Below are positions 24,762 to 33,998 of a stretch of 64,000 nucleotides of DNA, one piece after another. Below the pieces are notes generated by a model that saw only the letters and a program-made list of their open reading frames with translations, did not search any database and was not told the origin of the DNA. This stretch comes from an uncultured Sphaerochaeta sp. (lineage in GTDB: Bacteria; Spirochaetota; Spirochaetia; Sphaerochaetales; Sphaerochaetaceae): assembly GCF_963676285.1 (NCBI RefSeq), contig NZ_OY781063.1, positions 1,550,001-1,614,000 of the forward strand. The letters are read 5' to 3'. The position numbers and the translations under genes were made by a program. How positions within the stretch are numbered: the stretch's first letter is position 1; every line of letters starts with the position of its first letter.

Positions 24762-26075
24762 CTACTGAAGATGCACAATCTCCTGATTGATTGCCTCTTT
24801 GAGCCGCTCTTCTTCTGTGATGATCATCTCACTCTCCTTAAGGAAGGTGCTGCCGATCATTGCAGCAGCGAGGAGAGCGGCCAAGGTAGCAAGCAACATG
24901 GGGGCATACTGCTCGGTTATCACAAGAGAGAAGATAAGAATGGCTGCACAGGCAGCTTGGCTGAAAAGCAGCAACATCCCCTGGATGACCTCCTCACTGA
25001 TCCCTTGCCCCAATTCAGCAGCATACTGCGTGCCTATGGGAATAGCAGCGAGCAAGGAGAGTCCGACAATCGAGGACCCGATCAAGGCAATTGCCTCACT
25101 GTTCAGCAGTACCGCACCAATTTGCTGGCAGAAAACCAGAAGCAGGATACCGGGAATTGAACAGACATTACAGAATACAAAGAAAAGCTTCCTCCGGCGA
25201 AAACGGTCAGAGAGAGCAGGCAGGATAATTGCCCCCACCATACCTCCTGCAAGCATGGCAATCCCCAGAAATCCATTTGAATCAGCAAAACCAAGGAACT
25301 CACTGATCTCATCAATCTTGATAAACAAGGTCATCAGTACACCCCAGCCAATTGCAAAAATGATCATCAGCCCACGGAGGGATGAAATGGCATTGATTGC
25401 CTTGAATGAGGAACGGTAGTGTACCTTGTTGTTGCTTGGCAAAGCTGAAGATGGAGAAGGAGGGTTCTCCCGTATCAAGAGTGCTGAGGCAAGGGCAAGG
25501 GTCGAACTGAGAATCGCATAGAAACGCATCAACTCCTCAAAACCGCTCCCCCATGAGGGATCATTCGCCTTGGTCACAATCAAGATCGGAGAGACAATCA
25601 TTACCACGGCAAGTGACAGGTATTGGCTGGCACTGGTTATACCAACGGCCATACCACGCTCTCTGATGGGAAACCAACGGCTGACAATCTCAGTGATACT
25701 GGTCAAAACCAAGGCCTGGCCAACAGCAAGGACGAACTGGCCAAGGAGAACCAAGGAAAAGGTCGAAAGATAGATCCACTTGGTCATGGAGCCGAATATA
25801 ATCAATCCGCTGGCTATCCAGGTAGCAGTGCGGATACCGAGACGGTGCAACAGGTAAGAGGCAGGGATACTTGCCACCACAAATACAATGAGATATGTCA
25901 GTGAGAGCAAGTCCACCGGACGAGCGTAGGTAAGCGTTAACTGAGACGCATAATATTCATTTGCAACCCTACCAACAGGAGAGAGATTCAGCCAATGAAC
26001 CTCCACCGAAAGGATCAGGAGTATCAAAGAGAGTAGAATCAACCATCGGTAGCGATATGCCTTCACACTTTTCAT
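24762..26075 (-). CDS. MFS transporter
   Basis: 437 residues with 12 predicted membrane helices. The first external loop is long (VEVHWLNLSPVGRVANEYYA) and helix 2 leads into ASYLLHRLGIRTATWIASGL, the MFS inter-helix motif. The layout resembles the FLVCR-like / disrupted-in-renal-carcinoma branch, so heme, metal-chelate or choline-like substrates are possible, but the assignment is loose. I place the start at 26075 (MKSVKAYRYR). There is no Shine-Dalgarno; TATCCT (26083-26088) sits 7 nt upstream. It is divergent from the nitroreductase at 26154. Confidence 0.8.
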   Translation of the reverse strand: MKSVKAYRYRWLILLSLILLILSVEVHWLNLSPVGRVANEYYASQLTLTYARPVDLLSLTYLIVFVVASIPASYLLHRLGIRTATWIASGLIIFGSMTKWIYLSTFSLVLLGQFVLAVGQALVLTSITEIVSRWFPIRERGMAVGITSASQYLSLAVVMIVSPILIVTKANDPSWGSGFEELMRFYAILSSTLALASALLIRENPPSPSSALPSNNKVHYRSSFKAINAISSLRGLMIIFAIGWGVLMTLFIKIDEISEFLGFADSNGFLGIAMLAGGMVGAIILPALSDRFRRRKLFFVFCNVCSIPGILLLVFCQQIGAVLLNSEAIALIGSSIVGLSLLAAIPIGTQYAAELGQGISEEVIQGMLLLFSQAACAAILIFSLVITEQYAPMLLATLAALLAAAMIGSTFLKESEMIITEEERLKEAINQEIVHLQ

Positions 26076-26141
26076 ACCGTATAGGATAGACCATTCCACT
26101 TGATTTGTATATCTCCACTGGAAGAAGTGAAGACAGTACCG

Positions 26142-26153
26142 TATACTCTTGTC
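26142..26153 (+). promoter_or_regulatory. -10 element of the second nitroreductase, leaderless type
   Basis: TATACT (26142-26147) ends 6 nt before the ATG. The divergent MFS gene has TATCCT at 26083-26088, so both starts share 78 bp. No convincing -35 is seen for either. Confidence 0.4.
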
Positions 26154-26939
26154 ATGCAAGAAACATTGGAACTATTGAACAATCGGCGAAGTGTCCGCGC
26201 CTTCCAGGAGCGGTCCATCGAGGAGGAGCATCTCTCGCTCCTGAAACAGGCAACCCTCCGTGCCCCTACTGCAGGAAATATGGCCCTCTACTCAGTCGTT
26301 GAAGTCAGCGACAGCGAGAAGAAGAAAACCCTTGCTGGAATATGCGACAACCAGGATATGATCAGTAAGGCACCTTTGGTCTGGGTATTCCTCGCCGACA
26401 TGCAGAAATGGGTGAACTATTTCCATGAAAGCGGTGCTGTAGAGAGAGGAAAGGAACAGATGAATGTCTCCTATCGCAAACCTGGACTGGGTGATCTTCA
26501 CCTCTGCATGCAGGACGCTATCATAGCAGCACAGAACGCAGTGGTGGCTGCAGAAGTACTCGGGATAGGCTCCTGTTACATCGGAGACGTCATCGAGCAG
26601 TTTGAGGACCTGAGAGACCTCCTGGAGCTGAAACAATACACCATCCCGGCATGTATGCTTATCTTTGGCTACCCCAAAGGAAAAGGTCCCATCAAATTGA
26701 CCCCGCGTTGCCCGGCCCCCTCCATCTTTATGGAAAACCAATATGAGGAACTCCATATTGAGGAGTTGGCACATGCTTATCAGGAGCATGAGCAGCAGCG
26801 AAGGGCAACACACTCGCTTCCCTATGAGAACAAGGGAACACTCGCAGATTACTACTACCTGAGAAAGCACACCAGTGCCTTTATGGAAGAGATGAACCGC
26901 TCAGTCAGTGTCATGTTCGACTGGTGGTGTGGAGACTAA
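26154..26939 (+). CDS. Nitroreductase family protein, NfsA/FRP-like size
   Basis: 261 residues. The start MQETLELLNNRRSVRAFQER and TLRAPTAGNMALYSVVEV match the FMN-binding N-terminal half; AAEVLGIGSCYIGDVIEQFE and LIFGYPKGKGP match the C-terminal flavin-contact region. It is a flavin oxidoreductase of nitro, quinone or flavin substrates. The ATG at 26154 has a TATACT box 6 nt upstream and no Shine-Dalgarno. It is a different subfamily from the 190-residue enzyme. Confidence 0.88.
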   Translation: MQETLELLNNRRSVRAFQERSIEEEHLSLLKQATLRAPTAGNMALYSVVEVSDSEKKKTLAGICDNQDMISKAPLVWVFLADMQKWVNYFHESGAVERGKEQMNVSYRKPGLGDLHLCMQDAIIAAQNAVVAAEVLGIGSCYIGDVIEQFEDLRDLLELKQYTIPACMLIFGYPKGKGPIKLTPRCPAPSIFMENQYEELHIEELAHAYQEHEQQRRATHSLPYENKGTLADYYYLRKHTSAFMEEMNRSVSVMFDWWCGD

Positions 26940-26944
26940 AAAAC

Positions 26945-26980
26945 TTGCTTACTGCCTCATTTCCCTCTACCATGAAAGCT
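26945..26980 (+). promoter_or_regulatory. Promoter of the two-component operon, leaderless type
   Basis: -35 TTGCTT (26945-26950), exactly 17 bp, then -10 TACCAT (26968-26973), ending 7 nt before the ATG at 26981. This places the expected transcription start on the A of the start codon and favours 26981 over the in-frame ATG at 26972, which lies inside the -10. Confidence 0.5.
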
Positions 26981-28588
26981 ATGCCGTATTCAATACTTCT
27001 GGTTGATGATGAGTCCGCTGTACGAGAAGGAATTCGCTCCCGCACCCCATGGGAGCGGTATAACTTTTCGGTGGTGGGAGAAGCCGGAAATGGAATAGAA
27101 GCCCTTGAATTGGTGGAGGACCTTCATCCCGATGTCGTCATCACAGACATCAGAATGCCCTATCTTGACGGCATGGACCTGATCAAGGAAATACGACTTG
27201 CCTATCCTGCAACCACACTCGTGATACTCAGTGGGTATGATGAGTTTACCTACGCCCAACAGGCAATGCACTATGATGTGAGTGAATATGTCCTGAAACC
27301 AGTCTCTGTGGATGATCTTTGTGGTCTGTTGGAACGTTTAGGCACTCGTTTGGATCAAGAGATCAAGAGAACACAGGACCAAAAAAGGCTGAAAGAGGTC
27401 TACCAGCAAGCACTCCCCCTTATCAGGGAAAAGTTTCTCCTCTCTCTTCTCACTACCACACAAGCCACCAGTGACCAGAACCTGATCTCGAAGGCAAGGG
27501 AGTATGGCCTCGACCTGGACAAGGATGAATTTATGGTAGCCCTCATCGAAAGTGACCACCTCCAGAATGACCCCCTGCAGACATTGGCAATGTTCGAGGT
27601 AGTTGATGAGGTATGCAAGAAAGAGGAAGGATCTTTGGTGTTTCAGTATGAAAACCAGGTAGCCATTATCTTCAGTGCCAATAGCCACAGACAGGCACAC
27701 TATGATTCAGTATTCAAGAAACAGACCTACCGGAAAGCCGAGCAGATCCATGCGTATCTGGAGAAATACAACTTCCCTGTTGTTCTTGGAATAGGCAACC
27801 AGGTGCATAGACCATCAGCAATCTCCCAATCCTACAGACAAGCCCTGAGGGCTCTCAACTATAGTTCTTGCTACCCTGAGCAGTCTCTCTTATTTATCAG
27901 CGACCTGGAAAGCGAGTCCCCTGAAGAACAACTCGGAGCCATCCAGGAACTGCAAGCCAATGTAGTACTCTCGGTAAAAACTGGAAATGAACAACAGGTC
28001 AGTGAATCAGTTTCCAGCCTGTTTGGAGAAGCGCTCGCCTCCCTCAGCCTTACCCAGATTCAGGAACTTGTTCTCTCCCTGGCTGTCTCGCTCCAGGACT
28101 TGGCTTACAGCTATGGACACACCCTCTTCACCTTCTCAGAGGATGAAGGAAGGAACCTCTTTTCAGAGCTCGCCTCTCTCACCACCCTGGGAAAGGCACG
28201 CCGTTGGTTCACGCATCTCTGTCTGGAGATTCGGGAGAAGATAGCCGGGCAAAGAGAGAACTCACACATCCAGTTCATAGGAAAGGCTAAATTTCTCATA
28301 ACCAAGCACTTCACTGAATCTGGATTCGGCCTTGAGGAAATCTGCGAGATGATCGGGGTCAGCCCTTCCTACTTCAGTTCCACATTCAAGAAAGAAGTTG
28401 GATTGAGTTTTGTACAATACCTGACTGCGATGAGAATGGACCGTGCAAAAGAGTTATTGGTCAAGACTGAAGGCAAAACCTATGAAATCGCCCAGGCAGT
28501 CGGGTTCTCCGAACCCAACTACTTCAGTTTTAGTTTCAAGCGACATGTTGGGGTGTCCCCAAGCCAGTACAGACAGGCTAACCGATGA
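26981..28588 (+). CDS. Response regulator with AraC-type DNA-binding domain (YesN-like)
   Basis: 535 residues from the chosen start. The receiver domain begins MPYSILLVDDESAVREGIRS, with acidic pair DD9-10, phosphoacceptor Asp56 in VITDIRMP and Lys in YVLKPVS. A middle region of about 270 residues of the kind seen in YesN-type regulators follows. The C-terminus has the two AraC helix-turn-helices (LEEICEMIGVSPSYFSSTFK and YEIAQAVGFSEPNYFSFSFK). It probably activates a carbohydrate transporter in response to the adjacent kinase; the convergent mgl operon is the nearest candidate. Its stop overlaps the kinase ATG (ATGA). Confidence 0.93.
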   Translation: MPYSILLVDDESAVREGIRSRTPWERYNFSVVGEAGNGIEALELVEDLHPDVVITDIRMPYLDGMDLIKEIRLAYPATTLVILSGYDEFTYAQQAMHYDVSEYVLKPVSVDDLCGLLERLGTRLDQEIKRTQDQKRLKEVYQQALPLIREKFLLSLLTTTQATSDQNLISKAREYGLDLDKDEFMVALIESDHLQNDPLQTLAMFEVVDEVCKKEEGSLVFQYENQVAIIFSANSHRQAHYDSVFKKQTYRKAEQIHAYLEKYNFPVVLGIGNQVHRPSAISQSYRQALRALNYSSCYPEQSLLFISDLESESPEEQLGAIQELQANVVLSVKTGNEQQVSESVSSLFGEALASLSLTQIQELVLSLAVSLQDLAYSYGHTLFTFSEDEGRNLFSELASLTTLGKARRWFTHLCLEIREKIAGQRENSHIQFIGKAKFLITKHFTESGFGLEEICEMIGVSPSYFSSTFKKEVGLSFVQYLTAMRMDRAKELLVKTEGKTYEIAQAVGFSEPNYFSFSFKRHVGVSPSQYRQANR

Positions 28589-30351
28589 AAAGAGAGAGGC
28601 AACCGTACTCCATCATGACCCTCCTCACCTTTGCTATTGCGGTAGTCTCCATCTCCTTCACGCTCCTGATCTCTGCAATCCTCTACAGCCAGTTCTCGTC
28701 CCAGATCAGGGAAAATGCAACCGTCTCAACAAGAGAAATCGTTCGGCAGGTAAATGCCAATCTGAGCTACTACACCAACGACATTCTCACCATCGCAACC
28801 TATGCCCGCGATCTTGCCAAACAGACCAATACACTTCCCAGGGAAGAGATTGAAGATCGCCTACGGTCCATCGTTGACAGTCGCCAGGATATTGTCTGCC
28901 TTGTCCTCTTCGACCTTGAAGGGGAGACACTGCTTTCCACCAGTGATGCCCCACGTCGGCCAACAGAGGAGATCATTGGCCAGACTTGGTTCACTAGGGC
29001 AATCGGAGGAGAAGGAAACTTCTACTTCACCGGCCCTCATGTGCAACAGCTGTTCACTTCCAGTTACCCTTGGGTCATCACCTATAGCCAACAGATCAGC
29101 TACACCAACAAACAGGGAGAGCTCAGCCAAGGGTTGCTCCTCATTGATATGAATTTCTGGGCGGTTAGTGAGCTTTGCCAGAGTGCAAAACTCGGGTCCA
29201 CCGGGTATGTCTACTTCATAGACAATAATGGGAAAATCGTGTACCACCCCTTCCAACAATTGATCAACTCAGATCTGTTCAACGAAGATCTGGAGTCAGT
29301 CCAGGAACACATATTCGGAACCTTCACCAATACATTTGAAGGAAGGGAACGACTAGTCATCATTGATACCGTGAACAACGCCCGATGGAGAATAGTCGGG
29401 GTAGCATACATGGATGAGTTGATGGCAGGGCTTGACCAGTACACCACCGTTATGTTTATCATCCTAGCGTTCTGTATCATCACCACCATTCTCATCGCCC
29501 GTACTGCTTCTGCCTATATCAGTCGACCGATCAAGGAGCTGGAAAGGTTGATGAACAGTGTGGAACGTGGCGATTTCTCTTCCCCACCTACGGTTGGGGG
29601 AAACCAGGAAGTTGCAGCGCTCAGTCAGACATTTGCCGTGATGGTTCAACGTATTCGGCAATTGATGGATGACATCGTCAAGAGCCAGGAGATGAAACGC
29701 AAGTTCGAACTCGATGCACTCCAGGCAAAGATCAATCCACACTTCCTCTACAACACCCTCGACTCGGTTGTCTGGATGGCTGAACAAAACGATACAAATG
29801 GTGTCATCACCATGGTAACTGCACTGGCAAGACTCTTCAGGATATCCATCAGCAAGGGAAGGGACATCATCACGCTCGGCGAAGAGTTGGAGCATGTGAG
29901 AAACTATCTCATCATCCAGCAGATCCGTTACCGAGACAAATTCCAGTTCTCCATCGATATGGAACCAGGTATCGAGAACCTCCCTACCATCAAGTTGATC
30001 ATCCAGCCAATCGTGGAGAATGCCATCTATCATGGCATCAAGTACCTGCAGGAGATGGGACATATCGAAATCAAGGTATTCAAGAAGAAACCAGGTGCAG
30101 TGATTATCGAAATCAGGGACAACGGAGTCGGTATGGATGAGCAGAGACTGAATACCATACTCAGCATGTCCAGTCCCTCTCAGAAGAATGGTGCCGGAAT
30201 TGGGGTAAGAAATGTACATCAGAGAATCCAACTGTACTACGGGTCGGACTATGGTCTGGAAATATCCAGCGAACTGGACGAGGGAACACTGGTAAGACTG
30301 GTCATCCCAGAGCAGGACCCCATACAGCCCATCAAGGTGGTACACCGATGA
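28585..30351 (+). CDS. Sensor histidine kinase, YesM/LytS-like
   Basis: 588 residues. There is one membrane helix near residues 12-33, an extracytoplasmic Cache-like sensor domain (about 35-285, with SCTGYVYF-type pattern KLGSTGYVYFIDNNGKIVYH), a second helix near 290-312 and a HAMP domain (SRPIKELERLMNSVERGDFS). The kinase core carries the phosphorylated His in KINPHFLYNTLDSVVW and the ATP lid motifs DNGVGMDEQ and GAGIGVRNVHQR. It is coupled to the regulator before it and the binding lipoprotein after it, each by 4-bp overlaps. Confidence 0.94.
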   Translation: MKRERQPYSIMTLLTFAIAVVSISFTLLISAILYSQFSSQIRENATVSTREIVRQVNANLSYYTNDILTIATYARDLAKQTNTLPREEIEDRLRSIVDSRQDIVCLVLFDLEGETLLSTSDAPRRPTEEIIGQTWFTRAIGGEGNFYFTGPHVQQLFTSSYPWVITYSQQISYTNKQGELSQGLLLIDMNFWAVSELCQSAKLGSTGYVYFIDNNGKIVYHPFQQLINSDLFNEDLESVQEHIFGTFTNTFEGRERLVIIDTVNNARWRIVGVAYMDELMAGLDQYTTVMFIILAFCIITTILIARTASAYISRPIKELERLMNSVERGDFSSPPTVGGNQEVAALSQTFAVMVQRIRQLMDDIVKSQEMKRKFELDALQAKINPHFLYNTLDSVVWMAEQNDTNGVITMVTALARLFRISISKGRDIITLGEELEHVRNYLIIQQIRYRDKFQFSIDMEPGIENLPTIKLIIQPIVENAIYHGIKYLQEMGHIEIKVFKKKPGAVIIEIRDNGVGMDEQRLNTILSMSSPSQKNGAGIGVRNVHQRIQLYYGSDYGLEISSELDEGTLVRLVIPEQDPIQPIKVVHR

Positions 30352-31298
30352 AACGAACTATCCTTCTCCTGTTGATACCCTTGCTCCTGTTCTCAAGCTG
30401 TTCAAAGAAACAGCAGGACACTGATACGCCTTACCGTATTGCAGTGATTACCATGATGCAGGGAGGAGAATTCTGGGGGGCGCTGAAGAATGGGGCCCGT
30501 AGTGCAAGACTGGCAACAGGAGCGGTATTGGAGTTCTTTGCGCCGGTCAATGAATCAGATTACGCCGGGCAGGTAGCCTTCGTAGAGGAAGCAATCGAAC
30601 AAGGATTCGATGCAATCATCCTCTCCCCAAGCCATCATACACAACTGGAGCAAGTGGTGAGCAAAGCTCGATCCGCCGGTATCAAGGTAGTGCTGGCTGA
30701 CACCGGGCTTTTACAGGTAGACCCAGATTTCCTTATCACCGCTGATTACCAATTGATCGGAAAGCAAGTTGCTGAACACGCATTCAGCCACTTCGGTGAA
30801 GAAGAACCAATCAACGCCCTGATCATCGGCTCATTGCCAAATACCACCAGCATGAGGGATCTCATCGGCTCCCTTGAATCAGCGTTCTTGCAACGGAAGA
30901 ATGCACACATCAACACGATTGCCTACAGCTTCTCATCAGAGATCCTGGCACGTGACACCGCTGAAAATGCAATCGAGGCTGATCCCTCGATCAATCTCAT
31001 ATTTGCCTTGGAGGAGTATACCGCTCACGGTGTTGCTGCTGCTCTTCCCCCTGAACACGAGATTCACTTCATTGCCTTCGGTAATACACAGCATGAGATA
31101 CAACTCCTTGAGGCTGAAGTAATCGATGCCTTAGTTGTCGTAAACTCATTCAACCTGGGGTATCGCAGTGTCCTCTCAGCAGTGGAACTATTGGAGGACA
31201 AAAGGCCGGCCCATAAGCTGGTGGATTTCGCACTCGTAACCAAGGAGTCCATGTTCAGTGAAGAGCACCAGCACCTACTCTTCCAGACATTCCAGTGA
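30348..31298 (+). CDS. Sugar-binding lipoprotein, probable periplasmic sensor partner
   Basis: 316 residues. The signal peptide ends in the lipobox LLFSSC with Cys18 as the lipidated residue. The mature part is a type I periplasmic binding protein of the ribose/galactose class (RIAVITMMQGGEFWGALKNG, FDAIILSPSHHTQLEQVV, then INALIIGSLPNTTSMRDLIG). It is not followed by permease genes. It overlaps the kinase gene by 4 bp, so it most likely binds a sugar and presents it to the kinase sensor domain, like other three-component sugar-sensing systems. Confidence 0.88.
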   Translation: MKRTILLLLIPLLLFSSCSKKQQDTDTPYRIAVITMMQGGEFWGALKNGARSARLATGAVLEFFAPVNESDYAGQVAFVEEAIEQGFDAIILSPSHHTQLEQVVSKARSAGIKVVLADTGLLQVDPDFLITADYQLIGKQVAEHAFSHFGEEEPINALIIGSLPNTTSMRDLIGSLESAFLQRKNAHINTIAYSFSSEILARDTAENAIEADPSINLIFALEEYTAHGVAAALPPEHEIHFIAFGNTQHEIQLLEAEVIDALVVVNSFNLGYRSVLSAVELLEDKRPAHKLVDFALVTKESMFSEEHQHLLFQTFQ

Positions 31299-31307
31299 AA
31301 ACAGAAG

Positions 31308-31329
31308 AGGCAGGTGTTACCCTGCCTCA
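31308..31329. terminator. Bidirectional hairpin between the sensor and mgl operons
   Basis: An 8-bp stem, GAGGCAGG / CCTGCCTC, with a 6-nt loop between the convergent lipoprotein and mglC genes. The minus-strand side is followed by TTCTGTTTT, so it works best as the mglC terminator. Confidence 0.65.
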
Positions 31330-31349
31330 GATGCGTAGAATACTTTCGA

Positions 31350-32375
31350 CTATTTCTTCTGTACGTACTTCCTGATATCAAAGGAAACCGCAGATACAAT
31401 GATGATTCCCTTGATGATATTCTGCCAGTAGGGGTTCACCCCAACAAATGTCAGACCATAGTTGATGAAACTGAAGATGATAACACCGGCAATAACACCA
31501 CTGACTGTTCCTACTCCTCCAGTTGTCGATACACCACCCACAACACAACTTGCGATGGCATCAAGCTCATAGCCATTTCCGTAGTTGTTGGTTGCTCCTC
31601 CGGTTCTCGCAGCTTCAAGTACACCTGAGAGGGAGATCAGAAAACCACACAAACCGAACAACCCAACCAAGGTCTTGGTGATGTTGATACCGGAAACCGC
31701 CGCAGCCTCTGGATTTCCACCTACCGCATAGACATTCTTTCCGAAGACCGTCTTGTTGAGAATGAACCAGACGATAATCGATACAATGGCGGCGAATATG
31801 ACTATCACCGGAACAAACCCGATGGACCCAGACCCAAGAAAGGTAAAATCAGGGCGTAGTCCGCCGATAGGCTGACTGTTGTTCGGTGGCATATTGAAAT
31901 AGATTGAGTTGACTCCGTAGATGATCAACATCGACGAGAGCGTAGCGATAAAGGCCGGTACCTTGAACTTTGCCACAATCATTCCGTTCATCATCCCAAA
32001 AATAGTCCCAACAATTACGGCCAACAGAATGGGAAGGAGCAAGGGAACCTGACCCATTTCAGGATAGAAACGCCTGACATAATCAGAGGTCTGGAGCATG
32101 GAGGCAGATATTACCGCTGCCATACCAACCATGCGCCCTCCGCCAAGGTCAACGCCACCGGTGAGGATTACGAACATCATACCGAGGGCCATGATGATCT
32201 TGGTCGAGCTCATCATCAGGATATCCCTGAGTACCTGTACTCTCAGAATACGGGGATTGATGATGGCAATCACAATAACCAACATAAGCAGGACGAGGAA
32301 GATTGCCTTGTCCATCACAAACTCTTTCAAACTCTTTTTACCAAAGAGGAAACTACCTATCGCTTGCGTACGCAT
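31350..32375 (-). CDS. mglC: Galactoside ABC transporter permease
   Basis: 341 residues, about ten membrane segments, RbsC/MglC family. Typical stretches are GMMFVILTGGVDLGGGRMVG, NGMIVAKFKVPAFIATLSSM and ASCVVGGVSTTGGVGTVSGV. It forms the membrane channel with MglA as ATPase. I place the start at 32375, preceded by GGAGGGTGAAGCAA, with only 13 bp after the mglA stop. Confidence 0.93.
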   Translation of the reverse strand: MRTQAIGSFLFGKKSLKEFVMDKAIFLVLLMLVIVIAIINPRILRVQVLRDILMMSSTKIIMALGMMFVILTGGVDLGGGRMVGMAAVISASMLQTSDYVRRFYPEMGQVPLLLPILLAVIVGTIFGMMNGMIVAKFKVPAFIATLSSMLIIYGVNSIYFNMPPNNSQPIGGLRPDFTFLGSGSIGFVPVIVIFAAIVSIIVWFILNKTVFGKNVYAVGGNPEAAAVSGINITKTLVGLFGLCGFLISLSGVLEAARTGGATNNYGNGYELDAIASCVVGGVSTTGGVGTVSGVIAGVIIFSFINYGLTFVGVNPYWQNIIKGIIIVSAVSFDIRKYVQKK

Positions 32376-32388
32376 TTGCTTCACCCTC

Positions 32389-33897
32389 CTACCCGACATA
32401 TTTTGTCGCCAGTTCCATTACCTGTTCCTGGTTCGTCTCTTTACTGTTCACCGTACCGGCAACACGCCCCTCACTCATTACCACAACCCGATCGGTCATA
32501 CCCAAGAGTTCAGGCATCTCACTGCTGATCATAATCACACCCTTGCCCTGTGCAGCGAGCTCACGCATGATGACATAGATCTCATACTTGGCTCCTACAT
32601 CGATTCCCCTGGTAGGCTCATCCAAGATGAGGATATCGGGAACGGTAAGCAACCAACGTGCGAAGAGTACCTTCTGCTGGTTTCCTCCACTCAGGCTCTT
32701 GATCAAGGTCTTGGCCGAAGGAGTCTTGATATCGAGATCCTTGATGCTCTTTTTCGTATCAGATGCCATCTTAGCCGAACTGAGTAATCCGCTCTTGTCC
32801 CGATATGCCCTGATATTTGCTATCACCAGGTTATCCTGGACAGACAGGACAGGGAAAATACCGGTAGCTCGCCTCTCTTCGGTCAACAAGGCCATACCAT
32901 ACTTCTTGGCATCATAGGAACTATTGATTTTCACTTCCTTACCACGTACATAAAGAGCCCCTTCATTATGAAGCCTTAGTCCAAAGACTGCTTCCATCAC
33001 CTCGGTCCTCTGGGCACCAACAAGGCCCCCTAGTCCCAAGATTTCTCCCTCATGCAGTGTCAGGGATACCTGCTTGAAACTTCTCGGATTTGGGGAGGTA
33101 TAGTTATCAACGCGGAGCAACTCCTTACCAATCTTGCTTTCTCCGGCCGGGAAACGATGAGTAAGGTCACGACCCACCATCCTTTTGATGATGGTTGCCG
33201 TAGTAAGCTCACTTGCTTCCCAGGTTCCTACATAGTGCCCGTCACGCATGATCGTCACTTCATCAGAGATCTTGAGAATCTCCTCCATCTTATGGGAAAT
33301 ATAGATGATGGCTACTCCACGTTGACGAAGAGAACGGATAATGGCAAACAGATGTTCCACTTCATTCTCCGTCAATGATGAGCTCGGCTCATCCATGATG
33401 ATAATTTTCGAATCATAGGAGACTGCCTTCGCTATCTCAACACTCTGTGCCTTGGAGACACTCAAGGTCCGTAGCAAGTCAGTCGGTGTTATGCTGCTAA
33501 GATTCAGGTCTTTCAGCAACTGATCGGTCCTTTCAAACATGGTCTGGTGGTCAACCACAGGACTCTTGGATCCCCCAATTCTCGGGAACCTTCCCAACCA
33601 GATATTCTCCATCACAGAGCGGTAGGGGATGAGATGAAGTTCCTGGTGGATCATGGAAATACCCAAGGAAAGTGCTTCCTTTACGTTGTTGATTGCAACC
33701 GGCTCTCCGTTGAAGCGAATCTCTCCCTCGTCCATGGAGTAAAGCCCAAAGAGGCACTTCATCAACGTGGATTTTCCTGCTCCGTTCTCGCCCATCAGAG
33801 CGTGTACCGTCCCAGGCTTTACCTTCAGGGTGACATCGTCCAGAGCCTTGACTCCAGGAAACGATTTGGAGACATGGTTCATTTCTAGTACATACAT
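32389..33897 (-). CDS. mglA: Galactoside ABC transporter ATP-binding protein
   Basis: 502 residues with two ABC domains. The first has Walker A GENGAGKSTLMK and signature LSVSKAQSVEIAK. The second has a degenerate Walker A (GGLVGAQRTEVME) and the signature LSGGNQQKVLFARWLL with IDVGAKYEIY, as in MglA/RbsA. I place the start at 33897 (MYVLEMNHVSKSFPG) after GAGGCGAGGG. The long N-terminal frame back to 33969 would run through the mglB terminator and is unlikely. Confidence 0.94.
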   Translation of the reverse strand: MYVLEMNHVSKSFPGVKALDDVTLKVKPGTVHALMGENGAGKSTLMKCLFGLYSMDEGEIRFNGEPVAINNVKEALSLGISMIHQELHLIPYRSVMENIWLGRFPRIGGSKSPVVDHQTMFERTDQLLKDLNLSSITPTDLLRTLSVSKAQSVEIAKAVSYDSKIIIMDEPSSSLTENEVEHLFAIIRSLRQRGVAIIYISHKMEEILKISDEVTIMRDGHYVGTWEASELTTATIIKRMVGRDLTHRFPAGESKIGKELLRVDNYTSPNPRSFKQVSLTLHEGEILGLGGLVGAQRTEVMEAVFGLRLHNEGALYVRGKEVKINSSYDAKKYGMALLTEERRATGIFPVLSVQDNLVIANIRAYRDKSGLLSSAKMASDTKKSIKDLDIKTPSAKTLIKSLSGGNQQKVLFARWLLTVPDILILDEPTRGIDVGAKYEIYVIMRELAAQGKGVIMISSEMPELLGMTDRVVVMSEGRVAGTVNSKETNQEQVMELATKYVG

Positions 33898-33911
33898 GAC
33901 TTCCCTCGCCT

Positions 33912-33929
33912 CCCCGATTTGTATCGGGG
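33912..33929 (-). other. Hairpin next to the mglA ribosome-binding site
   Basis: A 7-bp stem CCCCGAT / ATCGGGG with a 4-nt loop, just before the GAGGCGAGGG Shine-Dalgarno. It may stabilise the processed mglAC mRNA or modulate its translation. Confidence 0.45.
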
Positions 33930-33948
33930 GTGTAGTTTTCTTGAAAAA

Positions 33949-33979
33949 ACCCTCCGAGTGACGTTGCAACCCGGAGGGT
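33949..33979 (-). terminator. Attenuating terminator between mglB and mglA
   Basis: An 8-bp stem ACCCTCCG / CGGAGGGT. On the minus strand it is followed by TTTTTTC. It is a good intrinsic terminator placed right after the mglB stop, so most transcripts should contain mglB alone and a fraction read through to mglAC. Confidence 0.8.
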
Positions 33980-33998
33980 ATGTACTACATCTCAGCAC

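Noticed and set aside
29464..30345. 293-codon minus-strand frame opposite the histidine kinase
   Set aside because: Antisense to the conserved HAMP and kinase domains; composition is that of a shadow frame.
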